Source: Victivallis sp. Marseille-Q1083
Lineage (GTDB): Bacteria > Verrucomicrobiota > Lentisphaeria > Victivallales > Victivallaceae
Direction of reading: 5' to 3'
NCBI RefSeq assembly: GCF_903645315.1
Contig: NZ_CAHJXL010000002.1
Span: forward strand, 1-64,000
Length of the DNA stretch: 64,000 nucleotides
Below, one piece after another: positions 8,311-18,253 of the stretch. The notes under the pieces were generated by a model, which searched no databases, was not told the DNA's origin, and saw nothing but the letters and a program-made list of their open reading frames with translations. How positions within the stretch are numbered: position 1 is the stretch's first letter; the number at the start of each line of letters is the position of its first letter. The position numbers were made by a program, and so were the translations under genes.

Positions 8311-11300
8311 GTGAGCAACGGTTGGCATCCGATCCGTTTGATATTGGGAGCCGATGCGGGAGGACTGCCGAATAAATCGGTGACCCTGACGATTAGGGGG
8401 AAGGAAGAAAAATCGTTTGCGGTGTTTTCCGATGCGGCCTGCACGCAGGTGTTCATGGCGCCGGGTCAGACGACGAAGACGTTCACATTTCCGGCCAATC
8501 AGACCTCGCAGACTTACTATTTTGTCGGCTTGAAGGGCGATGAGGAAGTAGATGCCAAACTGGATTTCAGCAGCGGTTCGCTGTCGGTGGACGATCCCGG
8601 GGAGGACAAGGTGGAGATTCTGCCGCTTTGCCAGGCCTGCCAGAACGGCCTGTGCCTGCCGGGCGAGGGAAATTATGCGATGAACGAGAACGGTATCGAT
8701 GCCGATTTTCCGTTGGGCAGCGAGGATTATGGATCCGGCCGGGCGTCGGTGCGGCTGCGGGCGCCGGAGATTTCCTGGGATATGCTGGACAAGGATCACT
8801 TCCGGGTTCAGAGTTCCCCAGGCGTCAACGTCACTTATGATCCGGAGGGTTATCCGACCCAGGTGATCAGCGGCGGAGAAAAGACGACGTTCGCCTATAC
8901 GCGTGGTGCGGTCGAAGATTCGGCGTCGATTACCAGAATCGTAATGAAGCACTATGTCGGCGGCGCCGCGACGCCGCACGCCGAAACCGAATTGAAACTG
9001 GATTTGAGTTCGACGGTGCCGCAGCTGATCAATGGTTTCAAAGTGACCAGCACGGTTGGTTCGATCGTCCGCAACTACTACTGGCGACAGTTGACGATCG
9101 CCTATCCTGAATTTTCCAGTTCCGCCCTTCCGACCTTTCAGTTGTTCACTTGGAGCGGCACCGGCGCGCAGCCGACCGGGCTGGCGCCGGAGTGGATGTC
9201 GTGGAGTGAGTCCGGGGATACCCGGATCGAACATCATTTAAAAGGGATCGGGGCCCAGACCGGCATTTATACCAAAATTACCCGCAAGAAAATCGCCGGC
9301 ATTTACCGGGTGACGGAGATCAACGAGGTCGGATTGCGCAAAACCACTTTCGCGTATGATTTGCAGGGTCGTTTGACTCAGAAAATCGCCCCGGATGGCA
9401 CCAGGTACAGCTACAGTTATCCAGGGACGGCGCGCGACAGCTATACCGAAACAGAAACGCGCGGAACCTTGACGACCAGGCGGACTTACAGCACCACGGT
9501 CAGCGGCAGTAAGATCATTCAGGATATAACGACCACGGTGAACAATACGCTGACCGCTCATGACCGTTATGAGAGCTATTATATCAGCAGTTCCAGCCCT
9601 GACCTGCAGATCCGTTACGACGGCAGTACGGAGTTGAAAACGGAGATTTACCGGATTACCGACACAGCCAGCCCATTCCTTGGCCGGACCCGGTTGATCA
9701 AACATCCGGATGGCCGGGTGACGATCTATGAATACAGCCGGGCGGCCAACGGCAACGATACGGTGACGGTGTCCAGCGGAGCGCCGAACAACCCGAACAC
9801 TCCGACGGCAGTGTCCAGCGGCGAACGGACGGTGACAGTGACCAATCCGCAGGGTAAAGTGATCAGCCGCACCCAATACATCTCCGATCCGTTCATTTCT
9901 CCGACGCTGTACCGCAAGGTGGGGGAGGAGACCAATACGCTTGATTCGTTCGGCCGGATAACCGCGACGACTTATCTGGACGGCACCAGCAGCAGCCGGA
10001 CCTACGGCTGCTGCGGCGTCACCGAGGAGACCGACCGGACCGGGGTGACGACGACTTATGGTTATGACGAGCTAACCAAACAAATGACTTTCACGGAGCG
10101 GAACGGTATCACGACGCTTTACAGCTATGACAACTGCGGTCGGCAGACGGCGGTGACGGTCAAAGGGCGCAGCGGCGGCGAGTTGACGACGACGGTCGGC
10201 TATCTGTACAACGCGGTCAGCACGGTGACCGATCCGAAGCGTTTCACGACCCGGTATTCGCACAACTATGCCCAGACCAATTCCTCGACGTTGACGTTGA
10301 CGGAGACGGTGACGCTGCCGAACAATGCCACTCAGATTTCGACCTATGTCAACGGGCTGCAGACTTCGACGGGAGGAACCGGGCAGCATGCGCAGACCTT
10401 CAGTTACGGTCCGAACTGGCAATCTTCGACGCCGTCGAATGTGAAAATCTACACCGACATGCTGGGCCGGCAGTACAAGACCGAATACCCGGACGGCACC
10501 AGCGCGATGAATTACTACAATACGAAGGGGCAGTTGGTCAAGTCGGTGACGCCGGGCGGGGTGACGACGCTGTATACTTATAACGTTCGCGGCCAGTTGG
10601 CTTCCGAAATAGTGGATATGGATCGCAACGGGACGCAGTCGACCGGCGATATTGTAACGACTTATACGCATAGCTTCGGAACCAGAACGCTGGATGGCCA
10701 GTCTGTTACCGTACAGGTTATGACCGTGGCAACGTCAAGCGGAACGAATTCGGTTGAGGTCCGGAAAACCGAGCAAACCCTGGATGGGCTGTGCAGCTGG
10801 GTGACGGAGTTCGGCAAAACCGCTTTTTCGAGAACCGAATATCCGGGAGACGGGGTGGTACGAGCAACCGAAATCGATGCGGTTGGAGTAAAGAAAGTGA
10901 CGACGCAGGAGAACGGGTTGGTTACGAAGGAAGAATTGTTCCACAGTGACGGCACCGCCGGCAACGTGATGACTTACACTTACGATCAGTTCGACCGGTT
11001 GAGTACGGTGACTGAAAAACGCGGCGCGACGGTGGTGAATACGCTGGCCAACAACAGCTATGACGCGAACGGCAACGTGCTGTCGCGGACGGTGAACGGG
11101 CAGTCGGTCAGCATGGCTTACGACAACCTGAACCGGCTGTATAATTATCTGCTGCCCGGGAACCGGATCGTCAACTATGAGTTCCATCCGACCGGCGAGT
11201 TGAAGAAGGTGTCGGGAGCGGAGACTTACACGCAGGAGTTCAGCTACAACAACTTCGGTGGCATGTTGACGTTGAAGACCTGGCGTACCAACACGACGCC

Positions 11301-13491
11301 GCAGGTGACGAGCTGGAATTACGACAGCCGGCAGCGGGTGAAGGAGAAAATCTACGCGGACGGCCGTAAGGTCTCCTATACCTATACGGCGGACAACCAG
11401 CCATTGAAACGGACCTGGGCGCGTGGGGTGACGACGACTTATTCGTATGACAACGGCGGGCGGCAGACCGGCATCGACTACAGCGATGCGACGCCGGACG
11501 TGTCGATCACCTACGATTTCCTGAGCCGCCCGGTAACGGTGACCGATGGAGCCGGAACCCGGACTTATACTTATGACAATGCGAAAAACGTGCTGACCGC
11601 CGAGACGCTTCCGTATCTGGCCGATACGACGCTGAATTATACTTACGATGCCTACGGGCGCCGCACCGGGCAAGCGTTGAAGACCGGCAGTACGACGCAC
11701 CAGCAGGCGAACTATACCTATGGTACGGACGGTCGTTATGCGACGATTTCGGACGGCGGTTATACGGCGCATTATACCCACAATGCGGCTGGGCAGCTGT
11801 CGACGCTGCGGCTGGCGACGGCGACGGCCAACCAGACGGTATCGACGGCAACCCGGAGCTTCGACAGCGCTCACCGGCTGACTGGCGTCAGCACGACGGC
11901 GGGATCATTGACGAAGAACTATGGTTATACATTGAACATCAAGGACCAGCGGATCAAGACGACGCTGGCGGACGGCAGTTACTGGGATTACGCATATGAC
12001 AACTATGGACAGGTGATCAATGCGGTGCGCAAAAATGCTTCCGGAGGGATCGCCGGGCAGTCGTTCAATTACAGTTTCGACCAGGTCGGCAACCGTCAGT
12101 CCGCATTCCAGGGAACGACCGGCAGTGATTCTCAGTGGAGCTATACGGCGAACGCGGTGAATCAGTATTCGCTGATCACCGAGCCGAATGGCATGGCGTA
12201 TGCGCAGGTGCACGATGCGGACGGCAACCTGACCGGCAGTTATACGACACAATATACCTACGATGCCGAGAACCGTCTGAAAACGGCGGATGTCGGGACT
12301 TATCGTTATGAATACGCTTACGACTATCAGGGCCGTCGGATCAGGCAGAAGGTGATCCTGAAATCGGGAGCGACCGGCCAGACGCAGTCGGAGGTTGCTT
12401 ACGTCTACGACGGCTGGAATGTGGTGGGCGTCTACGACATCACGACGGCGACGCCGACTTTCTTGAAAGGGTATCTGTGGGGCGAAGACCTCTCCGGCAG
12501 CCTGCAGGGCGCCGGCGGGGTCGGCGGGCTGCTGGCGGAAAAGCGCGGCGGACAGACCTATCTGCCGGTCTATGACGGCAACGGCAACATCGTGAGCTAC
12601 CTGAACGCCTCGACCAAAACTTCGGTGGCGGAGTACGTCTACGACGCTTTCGGCCGCACGGTGTCATCGAGTGGCACGGAGGCCGACAACTTCACCTACC
12701 GGTTCAGCACGAAGCCGATGGACGGTAACGGCCTATACTACTACGGCTACCGTTACTACGATCCGCAGCATGGAAGATGGATCAGCCGCGATCCGCTGGA
12801 AGAAGAAGGAGGCGTGAATCTATATGGGTTCGTTGGGAATAATGGGATATCCTATGTTGATGGATTAGGTTTAATGAATCTATGGAATCCAGGAGAGGCA
12901 GCAACTTATTTAGCTTCCCAAAAGTACGGTAGTTATGGGAGAAAAACAGTTAGGATTGATACGGATTTGGATCATCCCATCAATGAGCTTGTCTGGCATA
13001 ATCCATGGGGAATTCATTACGTTTATGCTAATATTGACGTGATGAAAAGAGTAATAGAGAGACTTTTTGAAGGAGAAAACTATGATCCTGAATGTAATTG
13101 TATTGAGCATTTTACGTTGATTGCGCATAATGGAATTGGTGGTTGGATTATGGTTGCAGATGAAAAAGATATTCGCTTTGATATTTCCAGCTACCAGAGA
13201 AACCTTTTACCAGAACGTAGTAGAAAGTTGATGCTAGAATCTTCTGAAAAAGCTCTTGAATTTTTAGACTTTGTGAATAGTTATATGTGTACAGATGGAA
13301 CTATGGAGTTTTTTCAATGCAAATCAGGACAAGGAGAGCAAGGGCGTGAATTGTTAAAATTTTTAATGACACGTTATCCAGGGAAAGAAATAATATTATA
13401 TGATATTTCTGTTAAATATTTTTTTGCTATTGGTATTCCAGAAGATGTAAATCCTTGGAGTTATTTCTGGCAAAAAAAATACTCATACTGA
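8311..13491 (+). CDS. RHS-repeat protein with C-terminal tip 2
   Basis: A 1726-residue RHS/YD-repeat protein, the only near-complete copy in the island. YD repeats fill about residues 340-1490 and the core ends GRWISRDPLEEEGGVNLYGF. The last roughly 210 residues are an unrelated AT-rich tip containing FTLIAHNGIGG (His1606) and FFQCKSGQGEQG (Cys1670). That spacing recalls the His/Cys dyad of caspase-like domains such as DUF4347. The N-terminus has no signal peptide and appears to begin inside a domain. An in-frame stop lies at 8302-8304, and GTG 8311 is the first usable start. The gene has probably lost its true 5' end at the junction with the lipoprotein cassette, so export is doubtful. Confidence 0.8.
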   Translation: MSNGWHPIRLILGADAGGLPNKSVTLTIRGKEEKSFAVFSDAACTQVFMAPGQTTKTFTFPANQTSQTYYFVGLKGDEEVDAKLDFSSGSLSVDDPGEDKVEILPLCQACQNGLCLPGEGNYAMNENGIDADFPLGSEDYGSGRASVRLRAPEISWDMLDKDHFRVQSSPGVNVTYDPEGYPTQVISGGEKTTFAYTRGAVEDSASITRIVMKHYVGGAATPHAETELKLDLSSTVPQLINGFKVTSTVGSIVRNYYWRQLTIAYPEFSSSALPTFQLFTWSGTGAQPTGLAPEWMSWSESGDTRIEHHLKGIGAQTGIYTKITRKKIAGIYRVTEINEVGLRKTTFAYDLQGRLTQKIAPDGTRYSYSYPGTARDSYTETETRGTLTTRRTYSTTVSGSKIIQDITTTVNNTLTAHDRYESYYISSSSPDLQIRYDGSTELKTEIYRITDTASPFLGRTRLIKHPDGRVTIYEYSRAANGNDTVTVSSGAPNNPNTPTAVSSGERTVTVTNPQGKVISRTQYISDPFISPTLYRKVGEETNTLDSFGRITATTYLDGTSSSRTYGCCGVTEETDRTGVTTTYGYDELTKQMTFTERNGITTLYSYDNCGRQTAVTVKGRSGGELTTTVGYLYNAVSTVTDPKRFTTRYSHNYAQTNSSTLTLTETVTLPNNATQISTYVNGLQTSTGGTGQHAQTFSYGPNWQSSTPSNVKIYTDMLGRQYKTEYPDGTSAMNYYNTKGQLVKSVTPGGVTTLYTYNVRGQLASEIVDMDRNGTQSTGDIVTTYTHSFGTRTLDGQSVTVQVMTVATSSGTNSVEVRKTEQTLDGLCSWVTEFGKTAFSRTEYPGDGVVRATEIDAVGVKKVTTQENGLVTKEELFHSDGTAGNVMTYTYDQFDRLSTVTEKRGATVVNTLANNSYDANGNVLSRTVNGQSVSMAYDNLNRLYNYLLPGNRIVNYEFHPTGELKKVSGAETYTQEFSYNNFGGMLTLKTWRTNTTPQVTSWNYDSRQRVKEKIYADGRKVSYTYTADNQPLKRTWARGVTTTYSYDNGGRQTGIDYSDATPDVSITYDFLSRPVTVTDGAGTRTYTYDNAKNVLTAETLPYLADTTLNYTYDAYGRRTGQALKTGSTTHQQANYTYGTDGRYATISDGGYTAHYTHNAAGQLSTLRLATATANQTVSTATRSFDSAHRLTGVSTTAGSLTKNYGYTLNIKDQRIKTTLADGSYWDYAYDNYGQVINAVRKNASGGIAGQSFNYSFDQVGNRQSAFQGTTGSDSQWSYTANAVNQYSLITEPNGMAYAQVHDADGNLTGSYTTQYTYDAENRLKTADVGTYRYEYAYDYQGRRIRQKVILKSGATGQTQSEVAYVYDGWNVVGVYDITTATPTFLKGYLWGEDLSGSLQGAGGVGGLLAEKRGGQTYLPVYDGNGNIVSYLNASTKTSVAEYVYDAFGRTVSSSGTEADNFTYRFSTKPMDGNGLYYYGYRYYDPQHGRWISRDPLEEEGGVNLYGFVGNNGISYVDGLGLMNLWNPGEAATYLASQKYGSYGRKTVRIDTDLDHPINELVWHNPWGIHYVYANIDVMKRVIERLFEGENYDPECNCIEHFTLIAHNGIGGWIMVADEKDIRFDISSYQRNLLPERSRKLMLESSEKALEFLDFVNSYMCTDGTMEFFQCKSGQGEQGRELLKFLMTRYPGKEIILYDISVKYFFAIGIPEDVNPWSYFWQKKYSY

Positions 13492-13513
13492 TCAATTTGA
13501 ATGGATTATTAAA

Positions 13514-13939
13514 ATGAAGAAGATAACTATAATTTTTATTTTTTTTGCAACTCTCTTTGTAATTAGTACAATGTTTATACCGGGAAAACAATTACCCAAG
13601 GAGAACATTTGTAAGGGAAATCTTCGAACGCTTAGTATGGGATTAGAGGCATATGTTGAATGCTGGCCAGATATAGATTTATATAATCTAATTAGAAGTA
13701 GAAATTTCATATGTTTTATAGAAAAAAAATATTCAGTGTCTTCTCCAGAAATATGTCCCATTACACATTCGAATTATTTATTGAAAGAATACAATGGGCA
13801 ATATTATTGGGAGGATCGATTACCTCACCTAGATGGACATAAAAATCATGATTATCTTTTAAGATTAAATAACTGGGGTAGTAAAAATATCCCAGGTCGG
13901 CAACCGTCAGTCCGCATTCCAGGGGACGGCCGGCAGTGA
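13514..13939 (+). CDS. small secreted/pseudopilin-like protein with RHS-derived 3' end
   Basis: The first 25 residues are a hydrophobic signal or anchor (IIFIFFATLFVISTMF). The body has ICKGNLRTLSMGLEAYVE, a CP motif and PHLDGHK, which faintly recalls the H-X9-DG pilin-like proteins elsewhere in the window but lacks the FTLIELLVV prepilin signal. Its position directly after tip 2 suggests an immunity role. From 13893 the DNA becomes RHS core (caggtcggcaaccgtcag), read out of frame, so the last 15 residues or so are an artefact of recombination and the natural C-terminus is lost. Confidence 0.5.
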   Translation: MKKITIIFIFFATLFVISTMFIPGKQLPKENICKGNLRTLSMGLEAYVECWPDIDLYNLIRSRNFICFIEKKYSVSSPEICPITHSNYLLKEYNGQYYWEDRLPHLDGHKNHDYLLRLNNWGSKNIPGRQPSVRIPGDGRQ

Positions 13940-15368
13940 TTCCCAGTGGAGTTATACGGTGAACGCGGTGAATCAGTATTCGCTGATCACCGAGCCGAAT
14001 GGCACCACTTACGCACAGGTGCATGATGCGGACGGCAACCTGACCGGCAGTTATACGACGCAATATACATACGATGCCGAGAACCGTCTGAAAACGGCGG
14101 ATGTCGGGACTTATCGTTATGAATATACTTACGACTATTTAAGCCGGCGGATCAGGCAGAAGGTGATCCTGAAATCGGGAGCGACCGGCCAGACGCAGTC
14201 GGAGGTCGCTTACGTCTACGACGGCTGGAATGTGGTGGGCGTCTACGACACCACGACGGCGGCGCCGACTTTCCAGAAGGGGTATCTGTGGGGCGAAGAC
14301 CTCTCCGGCAACCTACAGGGCGCCGGCGGGGTCGGCGGACTGCTGGCCGAGAAGCGCGGCGGACAGACCTATCTGCCGGTCTATGACGGCAACGGCAATA
14401 TCATGAGTTATTTGAATGCCTCGACCAAGGCTTCGGTGGCGGAGTACATCTACGACGCCTTCGGCCGCACAATATCTTCGAGTGGCGCGGAGGCCGACAA
14501 CTTCACCTACCGGTTCAGCACGAAGCCGGTGGACGGCAATGGGCTTTACTACTACGGTTACCGTTACTACGATCCGCAGCACGGCCGCTGGATCAGTCGC
14601 GATCCGCTGGAGGAAGAAGGAGGGATAAATCTGTATGGGTTCGTTCAGAATAACGGCGTAATGAAATATGATTTGCTGGGAACATTCGTATTAAGTCCTG
14701 GATATGAGTATCGCGTATATGCTGGCGGATATCCATTATGGGGAAGTTATAATATTAGATTTTTTGAAGAAACATTACAAGAAACTTCTTCTTTTATTTC
14801 TAAAAAGATAATTGTGAGAAGTAATATGTATAGTGCATTTCGTACATCACGAGAAAGATATGATTATGGATGGGGGGCCTATCCAGGACGGAATCCAGTA
14901 ATACCTACAGAAACTCCTCATGAGATGTTTTGGGCTTATGCGATGATTTTTACATGTAAATGCCAATCCAAAGATAATGGAGAGGTCTATGGTGCTGTAG
15001 AACTTTTTGAAAAATCTTCAAGCTGGCAAGTTGAAAGAGATTGGTTTGAGGGATATTCTGTGGATGGAGGAGTCTCTTTAATGAAATTAGGCATGGGCCT
15101 TTCATTTAATGGTTCAAATGTGCTTAATTTTGAAAGAGCAGGAGGCTCTGCCTATATAGCAACTGGTACAGTTTATCGTGTAGCTTATGAAGTTGGTTGG
15201 ATGCTTAATAAAACCACTTCTGCAAGTATTAGTGCAATGGGGCTAGGGATGGGGTTTCCTATATTATCCCAAAATACTGTCATCGCAAAATTACGGTTTA
15301 TGGTTCAAGGAACATGTTCATTTGAAAATGGTCGATTGAATCTAGATTTGGTTTATCTTGATTATTAA
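13893..15368 (+). pseudogene. 5'-truncated RHS core with C-terminal tip 3
   Basis: Core sequence in the RHS frame begins sharply at 13893 (QVGNRQSAFQG) inside the previous gene. The first possible start is GTG at 13959, followed by NAVNQYSLITEPNG. The core ends GRWISRDPLEEEGGINLYGF near 14642. The tip (about 235 residues, AT-rich) matches nothing I recognise; it is rich in glycine and small residues, with alternating hydrophobic stretches near the end (ISAMGLGMGFPIL). There is no signal peptide. The frame is open for 469 codons from 13959, so a protein could be made, but it lacks almost all of the core. Confidence 0.75.
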
Positions 15369-15535
15369 GAAAGTATAATATATAAGTGGAGATGATGTAA
15401 TTAGTGTTTTTTCTAGATGAGTTACTATAAATTGGGGTAATTAATAATAATGTAATAAAAGAAGTGATTAGCTTGGTTTGTGATTTTTTAGTTGTAAAAT
15501 AATAGAAATGGCTAAAATATTATAGCTGGTGGCAT

Positions 15536-16171
15536 ATGATAAAGATCTTGATTTTCTGTATGATGCTATTGTTGTGTGTTTTTTTAGGAATATTTGATAT
15601 TTATATTTACCCAAATTTTCAAGTGGAGATAATTCCTTCAACAAGAGGAAATGGTCAAGTAAATATAAATTCAAAATTATTACTTTCGGATACAATAGAG
15701 TCAGAAGAGAATCTTTTTCAATCTTTGAGTCAATCAGCTTACAAAAAATTTTTAAAACCTATAATTAGTAGTACACAAGAAATAAGAAATTTTCCTGAAT
15801 TTCTAGCTGGTTCAGTTACTTTAGGTGGTATAGGATATATTAGAAAAAATGATGGCAAAATCGATCGAATTCTTTTTAAAGTTTCTGACCCATTGACTAT
15901 AAGTTTTGAAAATTTACGTAATATGAAAGTTTCTAATTATCAGTCGGATCGAATTTTAATACCATCTGGAATTACTCTTTTGACTTATACGGTGGACAAA
16001 GATAATAAAATTTGGTATTCAATACAGTATTTTTTTTCAAATCTTTATGAAGAAGAAATTTTTATAAAAAAAACTGAATTTATAATTTTCTGGAATGGAG
16101 GTTATCTTATTAATGAAATTAAAAAGAGAGAGAACCTGAAAGATAAAAAGAATTCTATAAGGAACGAATGA
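15536..16171 (+). CDS. hypothetical membrane-anchored protein, candidate immunity (tip 3)
   Basis: A 211-residue protein with one N-terminal hydrophobic segment ([22 protein letters not shown]) and a basic C-terminus. It shares ISFENLRxMKVSNYQ...[25 protein letters not shown] with the next gene, so the two are tandem paralogues. It follows tip 3 in the same orientation after 167 AT-rich bases. The Shine-Dalgarno is weak. A role as immunity partner is inferred from position only. Confidence 0.5.
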
Positions 16172-16180
16172 TTATTAAAT

Positions 16181-16714
16181 ATGAATAAAAATATAATTTT
16201 ACTGATATCTGTAATTGTATTCTTCATATTGTGTTTTAACAAAATTCATATTGTAAGGGCGAAAGAAGAAACCTTAATATCTAAAGATCGAGTTTATTAT
16301 TTTGAAGAAAAAATTCCGACAGAAAAAGAAATCGCAGCATTATTAGATAATGTAGATTCTCAGGATAATGTACTTGGAGCACTTATAACGAATTCTGTTA
16401 CTACTCAATTTTCTACAGCAGAATTAGCCGGCAATAAGGTAATTACTTTATTGAATGATAAAATTTTTGATGTTGAAAATAAAATAGAACTAATTTCTTG
16501 TTATTTTCCGGAAACATATCTTGTAAGTTTTGAGAAATTACGGGATATTGAAGTAAATGAGTATCAAGCAAAACAGATTATTGTCCCTCCGGGAATTGTT
16601 GTTTTTGCATTTACTGTGGACAATGAGAAAAAATTATGGTACAGTTTCCAATATTTTCAAAAGGGGTATGACTCAAAAGAATTTGTCAAAGAAGCTGTAT
16701 TCGAAATGAAATAA
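16181..16714 (+). CDS. hypothetical exported protein, paralogue of the preceding gene
   Basis: A 177-residue protein with an N-terminal hydrophobic segment (IILLISVIVFFILCF). It shares VSFEKLRDIEVNEYQ...VPPGIVVFAFTVDNEKKLWYSFQYF with the protein at 15536-16171. It starts 9 bases after that gene, probably in one transcript. It is very AT-rich compared with the RHS core on either side. Candidate immunity or tip-associated gene, family not recognised. Confidence 0.5.
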   Translation: MNKNIILLISVIVFFILCFNKIHIVRAKEETLISKDRVYYFEEKIPTEKEIAALLDNVDSQDNVLGALITNSVTTQFSTAELAGNKVITLLNDKIFDVENKIELISCYFPETYLVSFEKLRDIEVNEYQAKQIIVPPGIVVFAFTVDNEKKLWYSFQYFQKGYDSKEFVKEAVFEMK

Positions 16715-16782
16715 TTATCACATATAATTCGACAATACGATGCTGAACTATGATTATTTACGGTCGCTGACTGTACCGGGTA

Positions 16783-17690
16783 GACGTTGAATACCGGCAG
16801 TACGACGCACCAGCAGGCGAACTATACCTATGGTACGGACGGTCGTTATGCGACGATTTCGGACGGCGGTTATACGGCACATTATACCCACAATGCGGCC
16901 GGGCAGCTGTCGACGCTGCGGCTGGCGACGGCGACGGCCAACCAGACGGTATCGACGGCAACCCGGAGTTTTGACAGCGCTCACCGGCTGACCGGCGTCA
17001 GCACGACGGCGGGATCATTGACGAAGAACTACGGTTATACCTTGAACATCAAGGACCAGCGGATCAAGACGACGCTGGCGGACGGCAGTTACTGGGATTA
17101 CGCGTATGACAACTATGGACAGGTGATCAACGCGGTGCGTAAAAACGCTTCCGGAGGGATCGCCGGGCAGTCGTTCAATTACAGCTTCGACCAGGTCGGC
17201 AACCGTCAGTCCGCCTTCCAGGGAACGACCGGCAGTGATTCCCAGTGGAGCTATACGGCGAACGCGGTGAATCAGTATTCGCTGATCACCGAGCCGAATG
17301 GCACCACTTACGCGCAGGTGCACGATGCGGACGGCAACCTGACCGGCAGCTATACGACGCAATATACCTACGATGCCGAGAACCGTCTGAAAACGGCGGA
17401 TGTCGGGACTTATCGTTATGAATATACTTACGACTATTTAAGCCGTCGGATCAGGCAGAAGGTGATTCTGAAATCGGGCGCGACCGGCCAGACGCAGTCA
17501 GAGGTCGCTTACGTCTACGACGGCTGGAATGTAGTAGGCGTCTACGACACCACGACGGCGACGCCGACTTTCCAGAAGGGGTATCTGTGGGGCGAAGACC
17601 TCTCCGGCAGCCTGCAGGGCGTCGGCAGGGGGCGGTAGGCTGCTGACGGCAATATCATGAGTTTCCTGAACGCCTCGACCAAGGTTTCGG
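16783..17690 (+). pseudogene. RHS core fragment without tip
   Basis: Core homology starts at about 16783 (LNTGSTTHQQANYTYG) and runs nearly identical to the copy at 8311-13491 until SLQGVG near 17625. There a deletion removes about 20 codons and joins to DGNIMSFLNASTKVSV, now out of frame (stop at 17638). Homology stops near 17690, just before an IS5-type remnant. No start, signal peptide or tip is left. It can serve only as recombination substrate. Confidence 0.85.
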
Positions 17691-17707
17691 TGATGAAAAA
17701 TTCTTTA

Positions 17708-17928
17708 GATAGTGTCGTCAATAATTTAGAGCCCGAGCGGCAATACATCTAATTTGTACGGTCTCAAGAAAGGATGATGTATTCTTCGCGTATCTGGTTG
17801 CGATTCTACGCCAGCGTTTTAACGTCAGATCATCTGAAATATCATGCCGTTCGTATGCATTCGCCATTTTTCATCACCTATAGTTTGACGTTTGCATAAT
17901 ATAGCACTAACCTATTGACGACACTGTC
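17708..17928 (-). mobile_element. internally deleted IS5-type element (MITE-like)
   Basis: About 221 bp bounded by inverted repeats GA[T/C]AGTGTCGTCAATA. Read on the minus strand it encodes MANAYERHDIS, typical of the start of IS5/IS427-group transposases. This is joined directly to LKRWRRIATRYAKNTSSFL...QIRCIA, typical of their C-terminus. The middle of the transposase, with the catalytic residues, is missing. The element would need a transposase from elsewhere. A clear target duplication was not found. Confidence 0.75.
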
Positions 17929-17930
17929 TG

Positions 17931-18121
17931 GGAACTACTGCAGTTGATCGCGGCGAAAATCATCGCTCTGGAATCGCCGCTTTAAGGGCGCTGTAACAAT
18001 GAAGGTAGGGGGGAATGGGCGCAAATCACAGGAATAATGGAGAAATAACGATCACAAGGTGAAGCTTTCCGAATCATCATCACATCTTTCGAAGGTTCGG
18101 ATGCTTCATGTAACTTTCAGG
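17931..18121 (+). mobile_element. IS1380-type remnant (transposase C-terminus and one end)
   Basis: The first codons read ELLQLIAAKIIALE, matching ELLRLIAAKIIAWE at the end of the IS1380 transposase at 4360-5682. The sequence finishes with ttcatgtaactttcagg, the complement of an IS1380-type terminal repeat (CCTGAAAGTTACATGAA against CCTGAATGTTGCATGAA). Orientation is plus. Divergence from the intact element shows that it derives from a different, older family member. It marks the right edge of the RHS island. Confidence 0.75.
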
Positions 18122-18253
18122 GCAGAACAGATTACGGCTTATCTTGTCGTCTCTGTAAACAACAAATCCGATGAAATTGTCGAAATGGAAAGTTGAAAAG
18201 CGAAACCGGAAGTATTAAGGTATCCGTCAGGAGAAAATTGTCGTTGCAGATCG

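Noticed and set aside
8311-8400. GTG 8311 as the true N-terminus of a complete RHS protein
   Set aside because: No signal peptide, abrupt start inside a domain-like segment and an in-frame stop nine bases before. A truncated 5' end at the cassette junction is more likely, so the coding call is kept but not as a complete gene.
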